Part shown: one piece after another, positions 15,820 to 22,791 of the stretch
How positions within the stretch are numbered: the stretch's first letter is position 1
Layout: each line of letters starts with the position of its first letter
From: JAJDOJ01 sp034722015
Lineage (GTDB): Bacteria; Pseudomonadota; Gammaproteobacteria; JAJDOJ01
DNA length: 22,791 nt
Direction: 5' to 3'
Assembly (NCBI GenBank): GCA_034722015.1
Contig: JAYENI010000248.1
Span: 1-22,791 of the forward strand
Notes under the pieces: model-generated
Databases searched by the model: none
Told to the model about the DNA's origin: nothing
The model's input: the letters and a program-made list of their open reading frames with translations, nothing else
Translations under genes and position numbers: made by a program

Positions 15820-16579
15820 ACGTTTCGCTTCCGTTGCCAGTCGAAAACTCCCGGTAGTCTTCAGGGATCATGAACAACGCATCGTCCACCTGCACGCCCG
15901 ACTCGAAGTCCTGCAGCGCCCTGGCAAAGCCTCGATAGTCCCACTCCCTTACCGGGAAACCGTATTCGAGGTGCCGCGTCGGGAAAAACACCAGGTTGGC
16001 GAGCATACAGTCAGACTGCATGTCCTCGGGGGTATTGCCCAGATTCACGGCATGCTCCCCCGCCAGGCTTTCGTGAAACTCCCGCATTGCCCGCGCAGCC
16101 TCCGGTAACAAACCGGGCGCGGCGACAACGTTGGTGCAAACCTCGCCATTGACCGTCAGTTCTACGTGCTGCGGTTCGATTCCACCGATCGAAGGGGCGC
16201 TTTCCGGGGTTTCCCGGCGTACACCGGTGTCCAGGGTACGGGGGGGATTCATCACCACTGCCCGGTAAGGAATCGAGAAGACACTGCGATTTTCGTGACT
16301 CACACTCCTGATCGACCTGTCCCGCCGATCGAACAGGACAAAATCGTCCCCGTCACCACCATCGTCCATGCGAATATACGCCTCCGAGACGATCATGCGG
16401 GTCCGGTAGGGACTCACCCCGGGTTCGTGATCCTCGAACCAGATGACGGTTGAACCAGCCGGTGCCGCGTCCTTATCGGACGTCGCCACCGGTTCGGATC
16501 TGTTGCAGCCGCTCGCCAGCCAGCCCGCCAGCAGGCACGCGACAAATGGCGCGAACCGGCCACGTAACCCTGGTGCCAC
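15812..16579 (-). CDS. putative lipoprotein of unknown function
   Basis: The 255-residue product starts with a signal peptide and a lipobox (LASGC, Cys25). Asn at +2 would, by the usual rule, favour outer-membrane sorting. The mature part is soluble and acidic. It has two later Cys residues (in GEVCTN and QSDCML) and patches such as STVIWFEDHEPG and RMIVSEAYIRMDD. I do not recognise the family. The start is a GTG whose upstream bases contain no good ribosome site. It lies 14 bases after the metZ stop, so coupling to metZ is likely. The 3' end overlaps lpxH tail to tail by eight bases. Confidence 0.7.
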   Translation of the reverse strand: MAPGLRGRFAPFVACLLAGWLASGCNRSEPVATSDKDAAPAGSTVIWFEDHEPGVSPYRTRMIVSEAYIRMDDGGDGDDFVLFDRRDRSIRSVSHENRSVFSIPYRAVVMNPPRTLDTGVRRETPESAPSIGGIEPQHVELTVNGEVCTNVVAAPGLLPEAARAMREFHESLAGEHAVNLGNTPEDMQSDCMLANLVFFPTRHLEYGFPVREWDYRGFARALQDFESGVQVDDALFMIPEDYREFSTGNGSETSS

Positions 16580-16593
16580 CCAATGCAGGATAT

Positions 16594-17781
16594 TCAGTTT
16601 TCCATCCCCCGCCGCAGATCCGGAATCAGGTCATCCGGGTCTTCCAGACCGGCTGCGACCCGAATCAACCCATCGCCGATCCCTGCCTTTTCACGTTGTT
16701 CGGCCGTGAGTCGCCCGTGGGTGGTCGTCGCCGGATGGGTGATCGTGGTCTTTGTGTCCCCGAGATTCGCCGTAATCGACATGAGCTTCGTGGCGTCAAT
16801 GATGCGCCAGGCAGCCTCGCGCCCGCCGTGAACCTCGAACGCGACGATACCCCCGAAACCGCTCTGCTGCCGGCTGGCGAGGTCGTGCTGCGGGTGCGTT
16901 TCGAGTCCGGGATAAAGTACCCGTTTTACGGCTTGATGCGACTCCAGCCACCGGGCGATTCGCATTGCATTGTCACTGTGCGCTCGCATGCGCAACGACA
17001 GCGTCTCCAGACCCTTGGCGAAAACCCAGGCGTTGAATGGACTCATGCTCGGACCGGCGGTGCGCAGGAACCCGAATACGTCCTTGCCGACCCTCTCCCG
17101 GTCGCCGACCACCGCGCCTCCGATGCAGCGCCCCTGGCCGTCCAGATACTTGGTCGCCGAGTGAACGACAATGTCGGCACCCAGATCCAGTGGCCGCTGC
17201 AACGCCGGTGTACAAAAACAATTGTCGACGACCAGTACCGCACCGTTCTCCCGGCACGCGCCGGCAATGGCGCTGATGTCGTAGACTTCCGTCAGCGGGT
17301 TCGAGGGCGTCTCCAGGAATACGAGCGACGGACGCGCTGCGATCGCGCTACGCCAGTCCCCCGTCGCGGCGGTGTCGACATAGCTCACCTCAATCCCGAA
17401 ACGGGTAAGGAAGTTGTCGAAGAGCATGGTGGTTGAACCAAACACGCCACGGGACGATACGATACGGTCTCCACTGCGCAAGAGGCTCATGCACACCGCA
17501 AGGATCGCGGACATGCCTGACGCAGTGGCGACGCACGATTCCGCGCCCTCAAGCGCCGCGAGTCGTTCCTGGAAAGTATTGACCGTCGGGTTGGTGAACC
17601 TCGAGTAAATATTGCCCGGTTCCTCACCCGAGAAACGCGCCGCCGCCTGCGCCGCCGATTCGAAGACATAGCTGGACGTGGTGAAAATCGGTTCGCCCTG
17701 CTCCCCCTCGGAACTTCGGTGCTGTCCGGCGCGCACGGCCAGTGTATCGAACCCGTACTGCGACTCTTGAATGCGATCCAT
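16594..17781 (-). CDS. metZ: O-succinylhomoserine sulfhydrylase (direct sulfhydrylation to homocysteine)
   Basis: MetZ uses pyridoxal phosphate to form homocysteine from O-succinylhomoserine and sulfide. From ATG 17781 the product is 395 residues. It shows the Cys/Met-metabolism family features: YSRFTNPTVNTFQERLAALEG, the PLP-contacting SGMSAI region and the PLP lysine in HSATKYLDGQG (about 212). The longer open frame to 17886 is rejected because its extra 35 codons run through the upstream terminator and riboswitch. Placement next to purF supports metZ over metB or metC, as in Pseudomonas. A SAM-II riboswitch and terminator precede it, so expression should fall when S-adenosylmethionine is plentiful. 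Confidence 0.93.
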   Translation of the reverse strand: MDRIQESQYGFDTLAVRAGQHRSSEGEQGEPIFTTSSYVFESAAQAAARFSGEEPGNIYSRFTNPTVNTFQERLAALEGAESCVATASGMSAILAVCMSLLRSGDRIVSSRGVFGSTTMLFDNFLTRFGIEVSYVDTAATGDWRSAIAARPSLVFLETPSNPLTEVYDISAIAGACRENGAVLVVDNCFCTPALQRPLDLGADIVVHSATKYLDGQGRCIGGAVVGDRERVGKDVFGFLRTAGPSMSPFNAWVFAKGLETLSLRMRAHSDNAMRIARWLESHQAVKRVLYPGLETHPQHDLASRQQSGFGGIVAFEVHGGREAAWRIIDATKLMSITANLGDTKTTITHPATTTHGRLTAEQREKAGIGDGLIRVAAGLEDPDDLIPDLRRGMEN

Positions 17782-17796
17782 CTCTGTATCCCGGAA

Positions 17797-17832
17797 ACAA
17801 AAAACCCCGCATGACGGCAGCCAGCGGGGTTT
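17797..17832 (-). terminator. intrinsic terminator between the SAM-II aptamer and metZ
   Basis: On the minus strand CCCCGC and GCGGGG form a stem with a loop of about 13 bases, followed by TTTTTT. The U-tract ends about 17 bases before the metZ ATG. It lies eight bases after the aptamer. GCTGG at the top of the 5' arm can instead pair with CCAGC inside the aptamer, giving a possible antiterminator. Confidence 0.85.
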
Positions 17833-17840
17833 GAATTCAC

Positions 17841-17896
17841 TCGCTTTAGCTGGATTTCTAACGCGCCCGCAAGCTGACTTCGTCAAATCGGCGCAT
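17841..17896 (-). promoter_or_regulatory. SAM-II riboswitch upstream of metZ
   Basis: The minus-strand RNA shows the SAM-II layout. A P1 stem ATGCGCC pairs with GGCGCGT. GATTTGAC follows the first P1 strand, CTTGCGGGCGCG leads into the second, and the conserved AAAT...AGCTAAAG strand comes at the 3' side and completes the pseudoknot. I compared it by memory with the crystallised metX SAM-II RNA, which shares GCGC, GATTTAAC, TTGC, GCGCGTGATAAAT and AGCTAAA in the same order. The element starts almost exactly at the predicted transcription start. Its gene, metZ, is a known SAM-II target class. Confidence 0.87.
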
Positions 17897-17901
17897 GTTC
17901 G

Positions 17902-17930
17902 ATGCTACGCAGTGGAGCAATTGAAGTCAA
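17902..17930 (-). promoter_or_regulatory. promoter of the metZ transcript
   Basis: TTGACT (17925-17930) and TAGCAT (17902-17907) on the minus strand are exactly 17 bases apart. Transcription would start near 17895, the first bases of the riboswitch P1 stem. The promoter lies in the gap after the YkuD gene, so metZ is a separate unit and not simply the tail of the purF operon. Confidence 0.72.
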
Positions 17931-17968
17931 TGCAGCCAGATACCGGATATGAAAAACCGGCTCCGGGG

Positions 17969-18553
17969 TCAGGGCACGATCGTGAACAGCGCACCCACGG
18001 GGATCCGGTCGTAGAGTTTGATGATATCGTCGTTCTTCATGCGCACGCAACCGATAGAGGCAGGCTCTCCTATCAGCCCCTCCTCCAGCGTACCGTGCAG
18101 GTAGACATAGCGATCCAGCGTATCGATTCCGACTCCCAGATTGATTCCGGCCTCGAGTCCCTTCAACTGGAAAATTCTACTGGTTACCGCATCTTCCAGA
18201 CCCCGCTCGTGCGTCGAAATGATGTCACCGATTTTCCCGGTGGGTTTTCTCCCCTTGAAAACAGCGGCCTTTGGCGCGCCGTTGCCGATTTTTGCGACAA
18301 CCCGGTGTGCTCCCGTTGGCGTTTTGAAACTCCCCTCGACGCTGCCGATACCAAAACGCGACGAGGAAACCGCGTACTCCCGCACAACCTCCGCGGCCTC
18401 GAATACGAAAAGTCTCTGATCAAGGACCGACACAAGCAGCACGGGCCATCCCGCGGGGACATCGAAACGATAGACCAGAAGACGAGCCAGACGGCGGTGA
18501 CGATTGTCGAGCGTTGACCGCTCCACGGCCTTTGATACACCAATTTCAGACAT
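17969..18553 (-). CDS. L,D-transpeptidase (YkuD) family protein
   Basis: The 194-residue product has the YkuD catalytic region. His153 in YLHGT and the cysteine motif SIGCVRM (166-172, nucleophile Cys169) are both present. In well-studied members the motif reads SHGC, so Ile replaces the second His here. Family enzymes make 3-3 crosslinks in peptidoglycan or attach lipoproteins to it, from the periplasm. No signal peptide is visible, because the N-terminus is polar and charged and the hydrophobic stretch WPVLLVSVL belongs to the fold. The start ATG overlaps the purF stop by eight bases, so the gene is coupled to purF. Its role in a purine operon is not obvious. Confidence 0.82.
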   Translation of the reverse strand: MSEIGVSKAVERSTLDNRHRRLARLLVYRFDVPAGWPVLLVSVLDQRLFVFEAAEVVREYAVSSSRFGIGSVEGSFKTPTGAHRVVAKIGNGAPKAAVFKGRKPTGKIGDIISTHERGLEDAVTSRIFQLKGLEAGINLGVGIDTLDRYVYLHGTLEEGLIGEPASIGCVRMKNDDIIKLYDRIPVGALFTIVP

Positions 18554-20057
18554 CGTTGTGCAGGTCGATACCTGCGTATTCCTTCTCTTGACCCGCCTTG
18601 GCGTCGTCGTTGCGCTGCGCCTCGAGGTACTCGAGGTACCCGTCGCTGATTCTGGTTACGTACTCCCCGGTGAACACGGAACAATCAAACTGCCGGATCG
18701 AAGGATTTCCCTTGCGCACCGATATCACCAGATCTTCCAGGTCCTGGTAAAGCAGGCGATCGGCACCAATTGCGTCGCACACTTCCTTCTCCGTTCGACC
18801 GTGGGCTATGAGTTCCTTCGCGGCAGGCATGTCGATGCCGTAGACATTCGGAAAACGAATCGGAGGAGCGGCGGAGGCAAAATAGACCTTGCTGGCCCCT
18901 GCGTCCCGGGCCATCTGTACAATCTCTCTCGACGTGGTACCTCGCACGATCGAGTCGTCCACCAGCACCACGTTTTTGCCCTTGAATTCCAGTCCGATCG
19001 GGTTGAGCTTCTGACGCACCGACTTTTTGCGTTGTTTCTGCCCCGGCATGATGAAGGTTCTGCCGATGTACCGGTTTTTTATAAATCCCTCGCGATACTT
19101 CACTCCCAGTCGGAACGCCAGTTCCTGCGCCGCCGTACGGCTGGTATCGGGAATGGGTATCACGACATCGATATCGTGACCAGGCCACTCCTTGAGAAGC
19201 TTCCCTCCCAGGCGCTTTCCCATCCGCATGCGCGCCTTGTGGACGAAGATGTCGTCGATGACCGAGTCCGGGCGGGAAAAATACACGTGCTCGAAGATGC
19301 AGGGAACGTGTTTCGGGTCTTCAGCACACTGCGCCGTGTGGACCTCGAAATCCGCGTCGATGTAAACCGCCTCGCCAGGCTGGATGTCGCTGACGAGTTC
19401 GAATCCCAATACATCCAGCGCCACGCTCTCGGATGCGACGATATATTCCGGCCCCAACGGGGTCTCGCGACTTCCGAAAACCACCGGCCGGATCCCGTTT
19501 GGATCGCGAAAAGCGAGCACGCCGTATCCCGCGATCATGGCCACCACGGCATAGGCACCCACGCAACGCCTGTGTACTTCGGACACCGCGGCAAAGACCG
19601 CGTCCGAATCCAGTGACAGTCCACCCCGGCGGGAGAGTTCCTGCGCAAAGACGTTGAGCAGAATCTCCGAGTCCGAATCGGTATTGATATGCCGGCGATC
19701 CTGCCGAAAGAGTTCCCCCCTCAGGTCCCGCGCGTTCGTCAGATTTCCGTTGTGCCCGAGCGAAATACCGTAGGGAGAATTCACGTAGAACGGCTGGGAT
19801 TCCGAAGATGCGGAACTGCCGGCGGTGGGATATCGTAAATGACCGATCCCCATGTTCCCGGTCAGGCGTTGCATATGCCTTTCCTGAAACACATCCCTGA
19901 CGAGTCCCTTGGCCTTGCGCAGGTTGAGACGCATCTGACTCTGATCGTAAGTCACGATACCGGCGGCATCCTGTCCGCGGTGCTGCAGTATCGTTAATCC
20001 GTCATACAGGGCCTGATTGACCGGCTTGCGGCCGACTATACCGATGATACCGCACAT
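18546..20057 (-). CDS. purF: amidophosphoribosyltransferase, first step of purine synthesis
   Basis: PurF transfers glutamine-derived ammonia to PRPP, giving 5-phosphoribosylamine. The 503-residue product begins MCGIIGIVG. Removal of Met exposes the N-terminal nucleophile Cys of the glutamine amidotransferase domain. The phosphoribosyltransferase motif VVLVDDSIVRGTTS is at 363-376. There is no propeptide, as in E. coli and unlike the Bacillus type. Length is normal. It lies downstream of cvpA, the usual order, but the gap holds a 163-bp palindromic element (20117-20279). The YkuD gene overlaps its 3' end by eight bases. Confidence 0.97.
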   Translation of the reverse strand: MCGIIGIVGRKPVNQALYDGLTILQHRGQDAAGIVTYDQSQMRLNLRKAKGLVRDVFQERHMQRLTGNMGIGHLRYPTAGSSASSESQPFYVNSPYGISLGHNGNLTNARDLRGELFRQDRRHINTDSDSEILLNVFAQELSRRGGLSLDSDAVFAAVSEVHRRCVGAYAVVAMIAGYGVLAFRDPNGIRPVVFGSRETPLGPEYIVASESVALDVLGFELVSDIQPGEAVYIDADFEVHTAQCAEDPKHVPCIFEHVYFSRPDSVIDDIFVHKARMRMGKRLGGKLLKEWPGHDIDVVIPIPDTSRTAAQELAFRLGVKYREGFIKNRYIGRTFIMPGQKQRKKSVRQKLNPIGLEFKGKNVVLVDDSIVRGTTSREIVQMARDAGASKVYFASAAPPIRFPNVYGIDMPAAKELIAHGRTEKEVCDAIGADRLLYQDLEDLVISVRKGNPSIRQFDCSVFTGEYVTRISDGYLEYLEAQRNDDAKAGQEKEYAGIDLHNDV

Positions 20058-20116
20058 AGTTTCTCAGTCCGGGTCGAATGGGGCAGAGGAAACGGTATTC
20101 ACCGCACCACGTCAAC

Positions 20117-20279
20117 TAAGGCGATTTCTGTCAAATGACATACCATCTTGCTTGTCTTTTCGTCCGTCCTCTGTGTTGCGACAACCATCCCATCGTTCGA
20201 CGATGCGCCTGTTGTCGCGCCTTGAAGACGAACGAAAATCCGGCGCAATCCGGTATGTCATTTTCCGGCAATCACCTAA
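20117..20279. repeat. 163-bp palindromic element, family 2, copy A (purF-cvpA gap)
   Basis: The element has imperfect terminal repeats (TAAGGCGATT at the left, TTAGGTGATT reading inward from the right). It is nested-palindromic. AAATGACATACC (20133-20144) pairs perfectly with GGTATGTCATTT (20252-20263). TTTTCGTCCGTC pairs with GACGAACGAAAA with one mismatch, and GCGACAAC pairs with GTTGTCGC. The centre is CATCGT-TCG-ACGATG. There is no coding capacity and no clear target duplication. A copy of equal length lies at 20876-21038, matching at about 142 of 163 positions without gaps by hand. The right terminus contains the cvpA TGA stop (20272-20274). Confidence 0.8.
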
Positions 20280-20799
20280 ACGAAAAGTAGTCGGCATACT
20301 TTTCCGGAAGATGTTCGATGACCCGGAAAGCGACTGCCTCGAAATGTCCGACGAGGGCGGATTCCTCCCACCAGTGGGTTCCGGGAAATTGGGTAAGTCC
20401 TGCGACCAGCACGAGAAGAACGACAATTATGACACCACGAACCACGCCGAAGATCAATCCCAGCCCCCTGTCGGCGAGGTTGAGTGACCCGCGCATGAGA
20501 TACCGTCCAATGACATGGTTCAGGATCGCGCCAACAATCAGCGAGAGTACGACAATCAGCGTAAATGCGATCCCGACGCGCAGGTTCCTGACCGTCACGA
20601 GGGTCTCACCCAGCGCAAGGTCCGCCTCGTCGATTGACGCGGGCAATAACGGCGCCAGCACTTCCGCAAACGAAAATGCGAGCCACAGGGCGACGATCCA
20701 GGTCAGGAGCGCGATGAACTCCCTGACGAACCCTCGAAAAACGCTGATCAGCGCCGAGAGCGCGACAATCCCGACGATCCCCGCATCAAGCCAGGACAT
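20272..20799 (-). CDS. cvpA: CvpA-family inner-membrane protein
   Basis: The 175-residue product has four predicted membrane segments and the family N-terminus (WLDAGIVGIVALSALISVFRG). RGFVRE and the NxxDRGLGLIFGVVRG region are also typical. In E. coli, CvpA is needed for colicin V production and affects envelope homeostasis, though its molecular role is unclear. The ATG has GAGG about nine bases upstream. The gene sits between the SPOR gene and purF, as in many gammaproteobacteria. A related palindromic element lies on each side of it, and the stop codon is inside the terminal repeat of copy A. Confidence 0.93.
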   Translation of the reverse strand: MSWLDAGIVGIVALSALISVFRGFVREFIALLTWIVALWLAFSFAEVLAPLLPASIDEADLALGETLVTVRNLRVGIAFTLIVVLSLIVGAILNHVIGRYLMRGSLNLADRGLGLIFGVVRGVIIVVLLVLVAGLTQFPGTHWWEESALVGHFEAVAFRVIEHLPEKYADYFSFR

Positions 20800-20875
20800 T
20801 CAAACGCCTCGCCGCTTTCCGCCCGGACGCTGTTACGGTCACGAGCCTTTCTGCCTTTTCAGCAACGCGATCCAC

Positions 20876-21038
20876 CAAGGCGATTTCTGTCAAATCACAT
20901 AACATCTTGCTTGTTTTTTCGTCCGTCCTCTATGATGCGACAACAGTGACCTGGTTCGACTATGCGCCTGTTGCCGCGCCTTGATGAAGAACGAAAAGCC
21001 GGCGCAATCCGGTATGTTCTTTTCCGGCGATCGCCTAA
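20876..21038. repeat. 163-bp palindromic element, family 2, copy B (cvpA-SPOR gap)
   Basis: This is the same element as at 20117-20279, in the same orientation. It is less symmetrical. The outer 12-bp arm is mismatched (AAATCACATAAC against GGTATGTTCTTT), and the central CATCGT/ACGATG hairpin is lost, so it looks like the more decayed copy. Its right terminus contains the TAG stop (21035-21037) of the SPOR-domain gene. No convincing target duplication flanks it. Confidence 0.78.
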
Positions 21039-21709
21039 CGTTGACGGACCACGATGCCACTGAGTTTTTCACTCGCCTTCAACCGGCTGCGGGTCGTCAT
21101 CGCCGCCGCCTTGTCCTTCTCCGGACCCACCTTGACACGATACCGCCTGCTGGCCCCGCTTCCAACAGGCTCGATGAAGGTCCTCCGGTACCCCGACGCC
21201 CTCAGCTTCGCCCCCAGAGATTCGGCGTTTTTCCTGCTGCTGAAACTGCCGACCTGAACCACCCACCCGAGCCGACTCGCGGATTTCGTTTCGGCCGCGG
21301 GCGTTTTATCGGTCGAACCGGCAGTCGTAGTCCCGGCGTCCTGTTTGTCGTCCCTGGTGGATCCGGTCTCCTCGGGTTCCCTGTCGGCGTCGCTGGAGAC
21401 CACGGATTGCCGCCGGGGTTCCGATTCCGGAGACGCGTCCCCGGTCGCTGTAGCGGCCTCGGGATAGGGATCCGGGTCGATGCCCCGGGATTCGACGGGT
21501 GGCGGGACCGATGGGATCACCTCCCGCCTTGCATCCGACATGGAGGGTAGCGATCGCGAGAAGGTGAAATCGGGTTCAGGAGGGATTTCCGCATCCGGCG
21601 CGCGTCGTTCACGCCAGCCGGTTCCATCGAGGAGAACCGGAACAAAAATGACCGCCAGCGCAATTAGCACCGCGGTACCGATCAAACGCTGTTTCAGGAG
21701 ACTATCCAC
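21035..21709 (-). CDS. dedD: SPOR-domain membrane protein (DedD-like)
   Basis: The 224-residue product has a short cytoplasmic start and one membrane segment (about 10-27). A long Pro-, Glu- and Ser-rich linker follows, then a C-terminal SPOR domain (about 147-222, with WVVQVGSFSSRKNAESL and YRVKVGPEKDKAAA). SPOR domains bind glycan strands lacking stem peptides at the division septum, so this is a septal envelope protein. The name rests on architecture and on position between folC and cvpA. The only in-frame start candidate is GTG at 21709, because a TAG lies upstream, and it has no strong ribosome site. The stop codon is within palindromic element copy B. Confidence 0.85.
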   Translation of the reverse strand: MDSLLKQRLIGTAVLIALAVIFVPVLLDGTGWRERRAPDAEIPPEPDFTFSRSLPSMSDARREVIPSVPPPVESRGIDPDPYPEAATATGDASPESEPRRQSVVSSDADREPEETGSTRDDKQDAGTTTAGSTDKTPAAETKSASRLGWVVQVGSFSSRKNAESLGAKLRASGYRRTFIEPVGSGASRRYRVKVGPEKDKAAAMTTRSRLKASEKLSGIVVRQR

Positions 21710-21787
21710 GAAGAGTCCGGGCGATCCACGGGTAAACCCGCGGCCTTCTCGCCCCGGGGTCGGTCGACATGCCTATGGTAACCGGCA

Positions 21788-21801
21788 AGCCCTGCGGGGC
21801 T
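21788..21801 (-). other. small stem-loop at the folC 3' end
   Basis: AGCCC and GGGCT form a 5-bp stem immediately after the folC stop codon. No U-tract follows, so it is more likely an mRNA structure in the 91-base folC-dedD gap than a terminator. Confidence 0.3.
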
Positions 21802-22791
21802 CAAACCTCAAGCGCGTACAAGAGCTCACCGACAGCGAACGCAGAACCAAACACGACGATCCTGTCGCCCTCACCGGCCTGTGCCTGCGCACTGGCAAAT
21901 GCCCCGACGACGTCCCGGTGGCATGTCACCTCGGGGGCAGGCAGACGGGCGACCAGGAGGTCACGGATGTCTTCGGCTGCAAGCCCGCGTCGGCACCCGG
22001 CCGTCGCCACGTACCATTTGCGGAAACGAATTCCAATCGCGTCGATGATGCCAGCGGCATCCTTGTCGGCAAGCACGCTGAAGACGGCCAGTTCTTTCCC
22101 GGAGACCGGGTTGGCATCCAGGTCTGCGGCGAGACCTGCCGCAGCCGCGGGATTGTGAGCAATGTCCGCCAGGGTGTTCACGTCGGTGTCAAGGCGTTGA
22201 AACCGCCCCGCCAGTCGAACCGCGCGCAATCCTGTGTCGATCGCCGGGCGATCGACGGGCAACGCGTTGGACAATGCGCCCAAGGCCGTCAGAACCGCAG
22301 CGGCATTGCCGGTCTGGTGTCCTCCTCTCAGCGCCGGGTAGGGAAGTCCGGCGAGATCGTTTCGAGGACCGGTCAGGTCCCAGCTTTCCGTGTGCTTCCG
22401 GATCCCGAAGTCCCTGCCCGCAATGCGAAGATCGGCGTGAAGCGCGGCGGCCCTGGCCAACAGGCTTTTCGGCGGAACGGTGTCGCCGCACACGACGCGG
22501 ATCCCCTCACGCATGATACCCGCCTTTTCCCTGCCGACGGACTCCCGATCGTTTCCAAGCCATAACTCGTGATCGAGATCGACACTTGAAATGATGGCGA
22601 CGTCCGGGTCGACAATATTGACGGCGTCAAGCCTGCCACCCAGACCGACTTCCAGGATCACGGCATCGAGTTTCGCCTCGGTGAACAGCTTCAGTGTAGC
22701 CAGCGTACCGAACTCGAATTCGCTCAGGGTCGTTTCACCTCGCGCGCGATCGACCGCCTGGAACGCCCCGATCAGCGCATCGTCCGATACT
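21801..22791 (-). CDS. folC: dihydrofolate synthase / folylpolyglutamate synthase, 5' part cut off
   Basis: FolC adds glutamate to dihydropteroate and then to folates. About 330 codons are visible and the frame runs off the right edge, so the N-terminal ATP-binding P-loop is missing. Visible Mur-ligase-like features are SEFEFGTLATLKLF, then ILEVGLGGRLDAVNIVDPDVA, the DHELWLG region, the GREKAGI segment and, later, DIAHNPAA in the C-terminal glutamate domain. An internal GTG at 22661 is not the true start, because the upstream codons in frame match the family. It is the first visible gene of the folC-dedD-cvpA-purF cluster. Confidence 0.95.
   Translation of the reverse strand, partial: VSDDALIGAFQAVDRARGETTLSEFEFGTLATLKLFTEAKLDAVILEVGLGGRLDAVNIVDPDVAIISSVDLDHELWLGNDRESVGREKAGIMREGIRVVCGDTVPPKSLLARAAALHADLRIAGRDFGIRKHTESWDLTGPRNDLAGLPYPALRGGHQTGNAAAVLTALGALSNALPVDRPAIDTGLRAVRLAGRFQRLDTDVNTLADIAHNPAAAAGLAADLDANPVSGKELAVFSVLADKDAAGIIDAIGIRFRKWYVATAGCRRGLAAEDIRDLLVARLPAPEVTCHRDVVGAFASAQAQAGEGDRIVVFGSAFAVGELLYALEV

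Noticed and set aside
17782..17886. N-terminal 35-codon extension of MetZ
   Set aside because: These codons run through the intrinsic terminator and the riboswitch, and the family N-terminus begins at the ATG at 17781.

Overview
The window is a chromosomal segment of a moderately GC-rich gammaproteobacterium. The best evidence is gene order. One block reads tRNA-Leu, tig, clpP, clpX, lon. A second reads folC, a dedD-like SPOR gene, cvpA, purF, metZ, and a third is a peptidyl-prolyl isomerase followed by lpxH. These are typical gammaproteobacterial arrangements, and folC/SPOR/cvpA/purF/metZ is closest to the Pseudomonas-type order. A four-gene 2-oxoacid:ferredoxin oxidoreductase cluster suggests some anaerobic, microaerobic or autotrophic carbon metabolism. 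The species cannot be named from this sequence.

Layout. Positions 1-510 hold the possible tail of an unidentified plus-strand gene and a convergent non-coding gap. Positions 511-6851 (minus) carry tRNA-Leu(UAG), tig, clpP, clpX and lon, a complete folding and ATP-dependent proteolysis block. Positions 6987-7898 (plus) encode a CPBP-family membrane protease. Positions 7899-8963 look empty but contain a 41-codon membrane-peptide gene with its own promoter and long leader, an opposing intrinsic terminator, and two copies of a 173-bp palindromic element with 8-bp flanking duplications. Positions 8964-13455 (minus) encode the gamma, alpha and beta subunits of an oxoacid oxidoreductase plus a GltD-like flavin/iron-sulfur subunit. 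Positions 13734-14132 (minus) are a Pro-Arg-His-Lys tRNA operon. Positions 14320-15819 (plus) hold the isomerase gene and lpxH. Positions 15812-17781 (minus) hold a lipoprotein gene and metZ. metZ is preceded by a SAM-II riboswitch, a promoter and an intrinsic terminator. Positions 17969-22791 (minus) hold a YkuD-family gene, purF, cvpA, a SPOR-domain gene and folC (cut by the window edge), with a 163-bp palindromic element in each of the gaps flanking cvpA.

The genes themselves are largely well-known families. The unusual material is non-coding. There are two unrelated families of palindromic elements, two copies each, each family of constant length (173 and 163 bp). All four copies sit at the 3' ends of minus-strand genes, and three of them overlap a stop codon. 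The other notable signals are the SAM-II attenuator in front of metZ and the small membrane-peptide locus with a possible antisense transcript.
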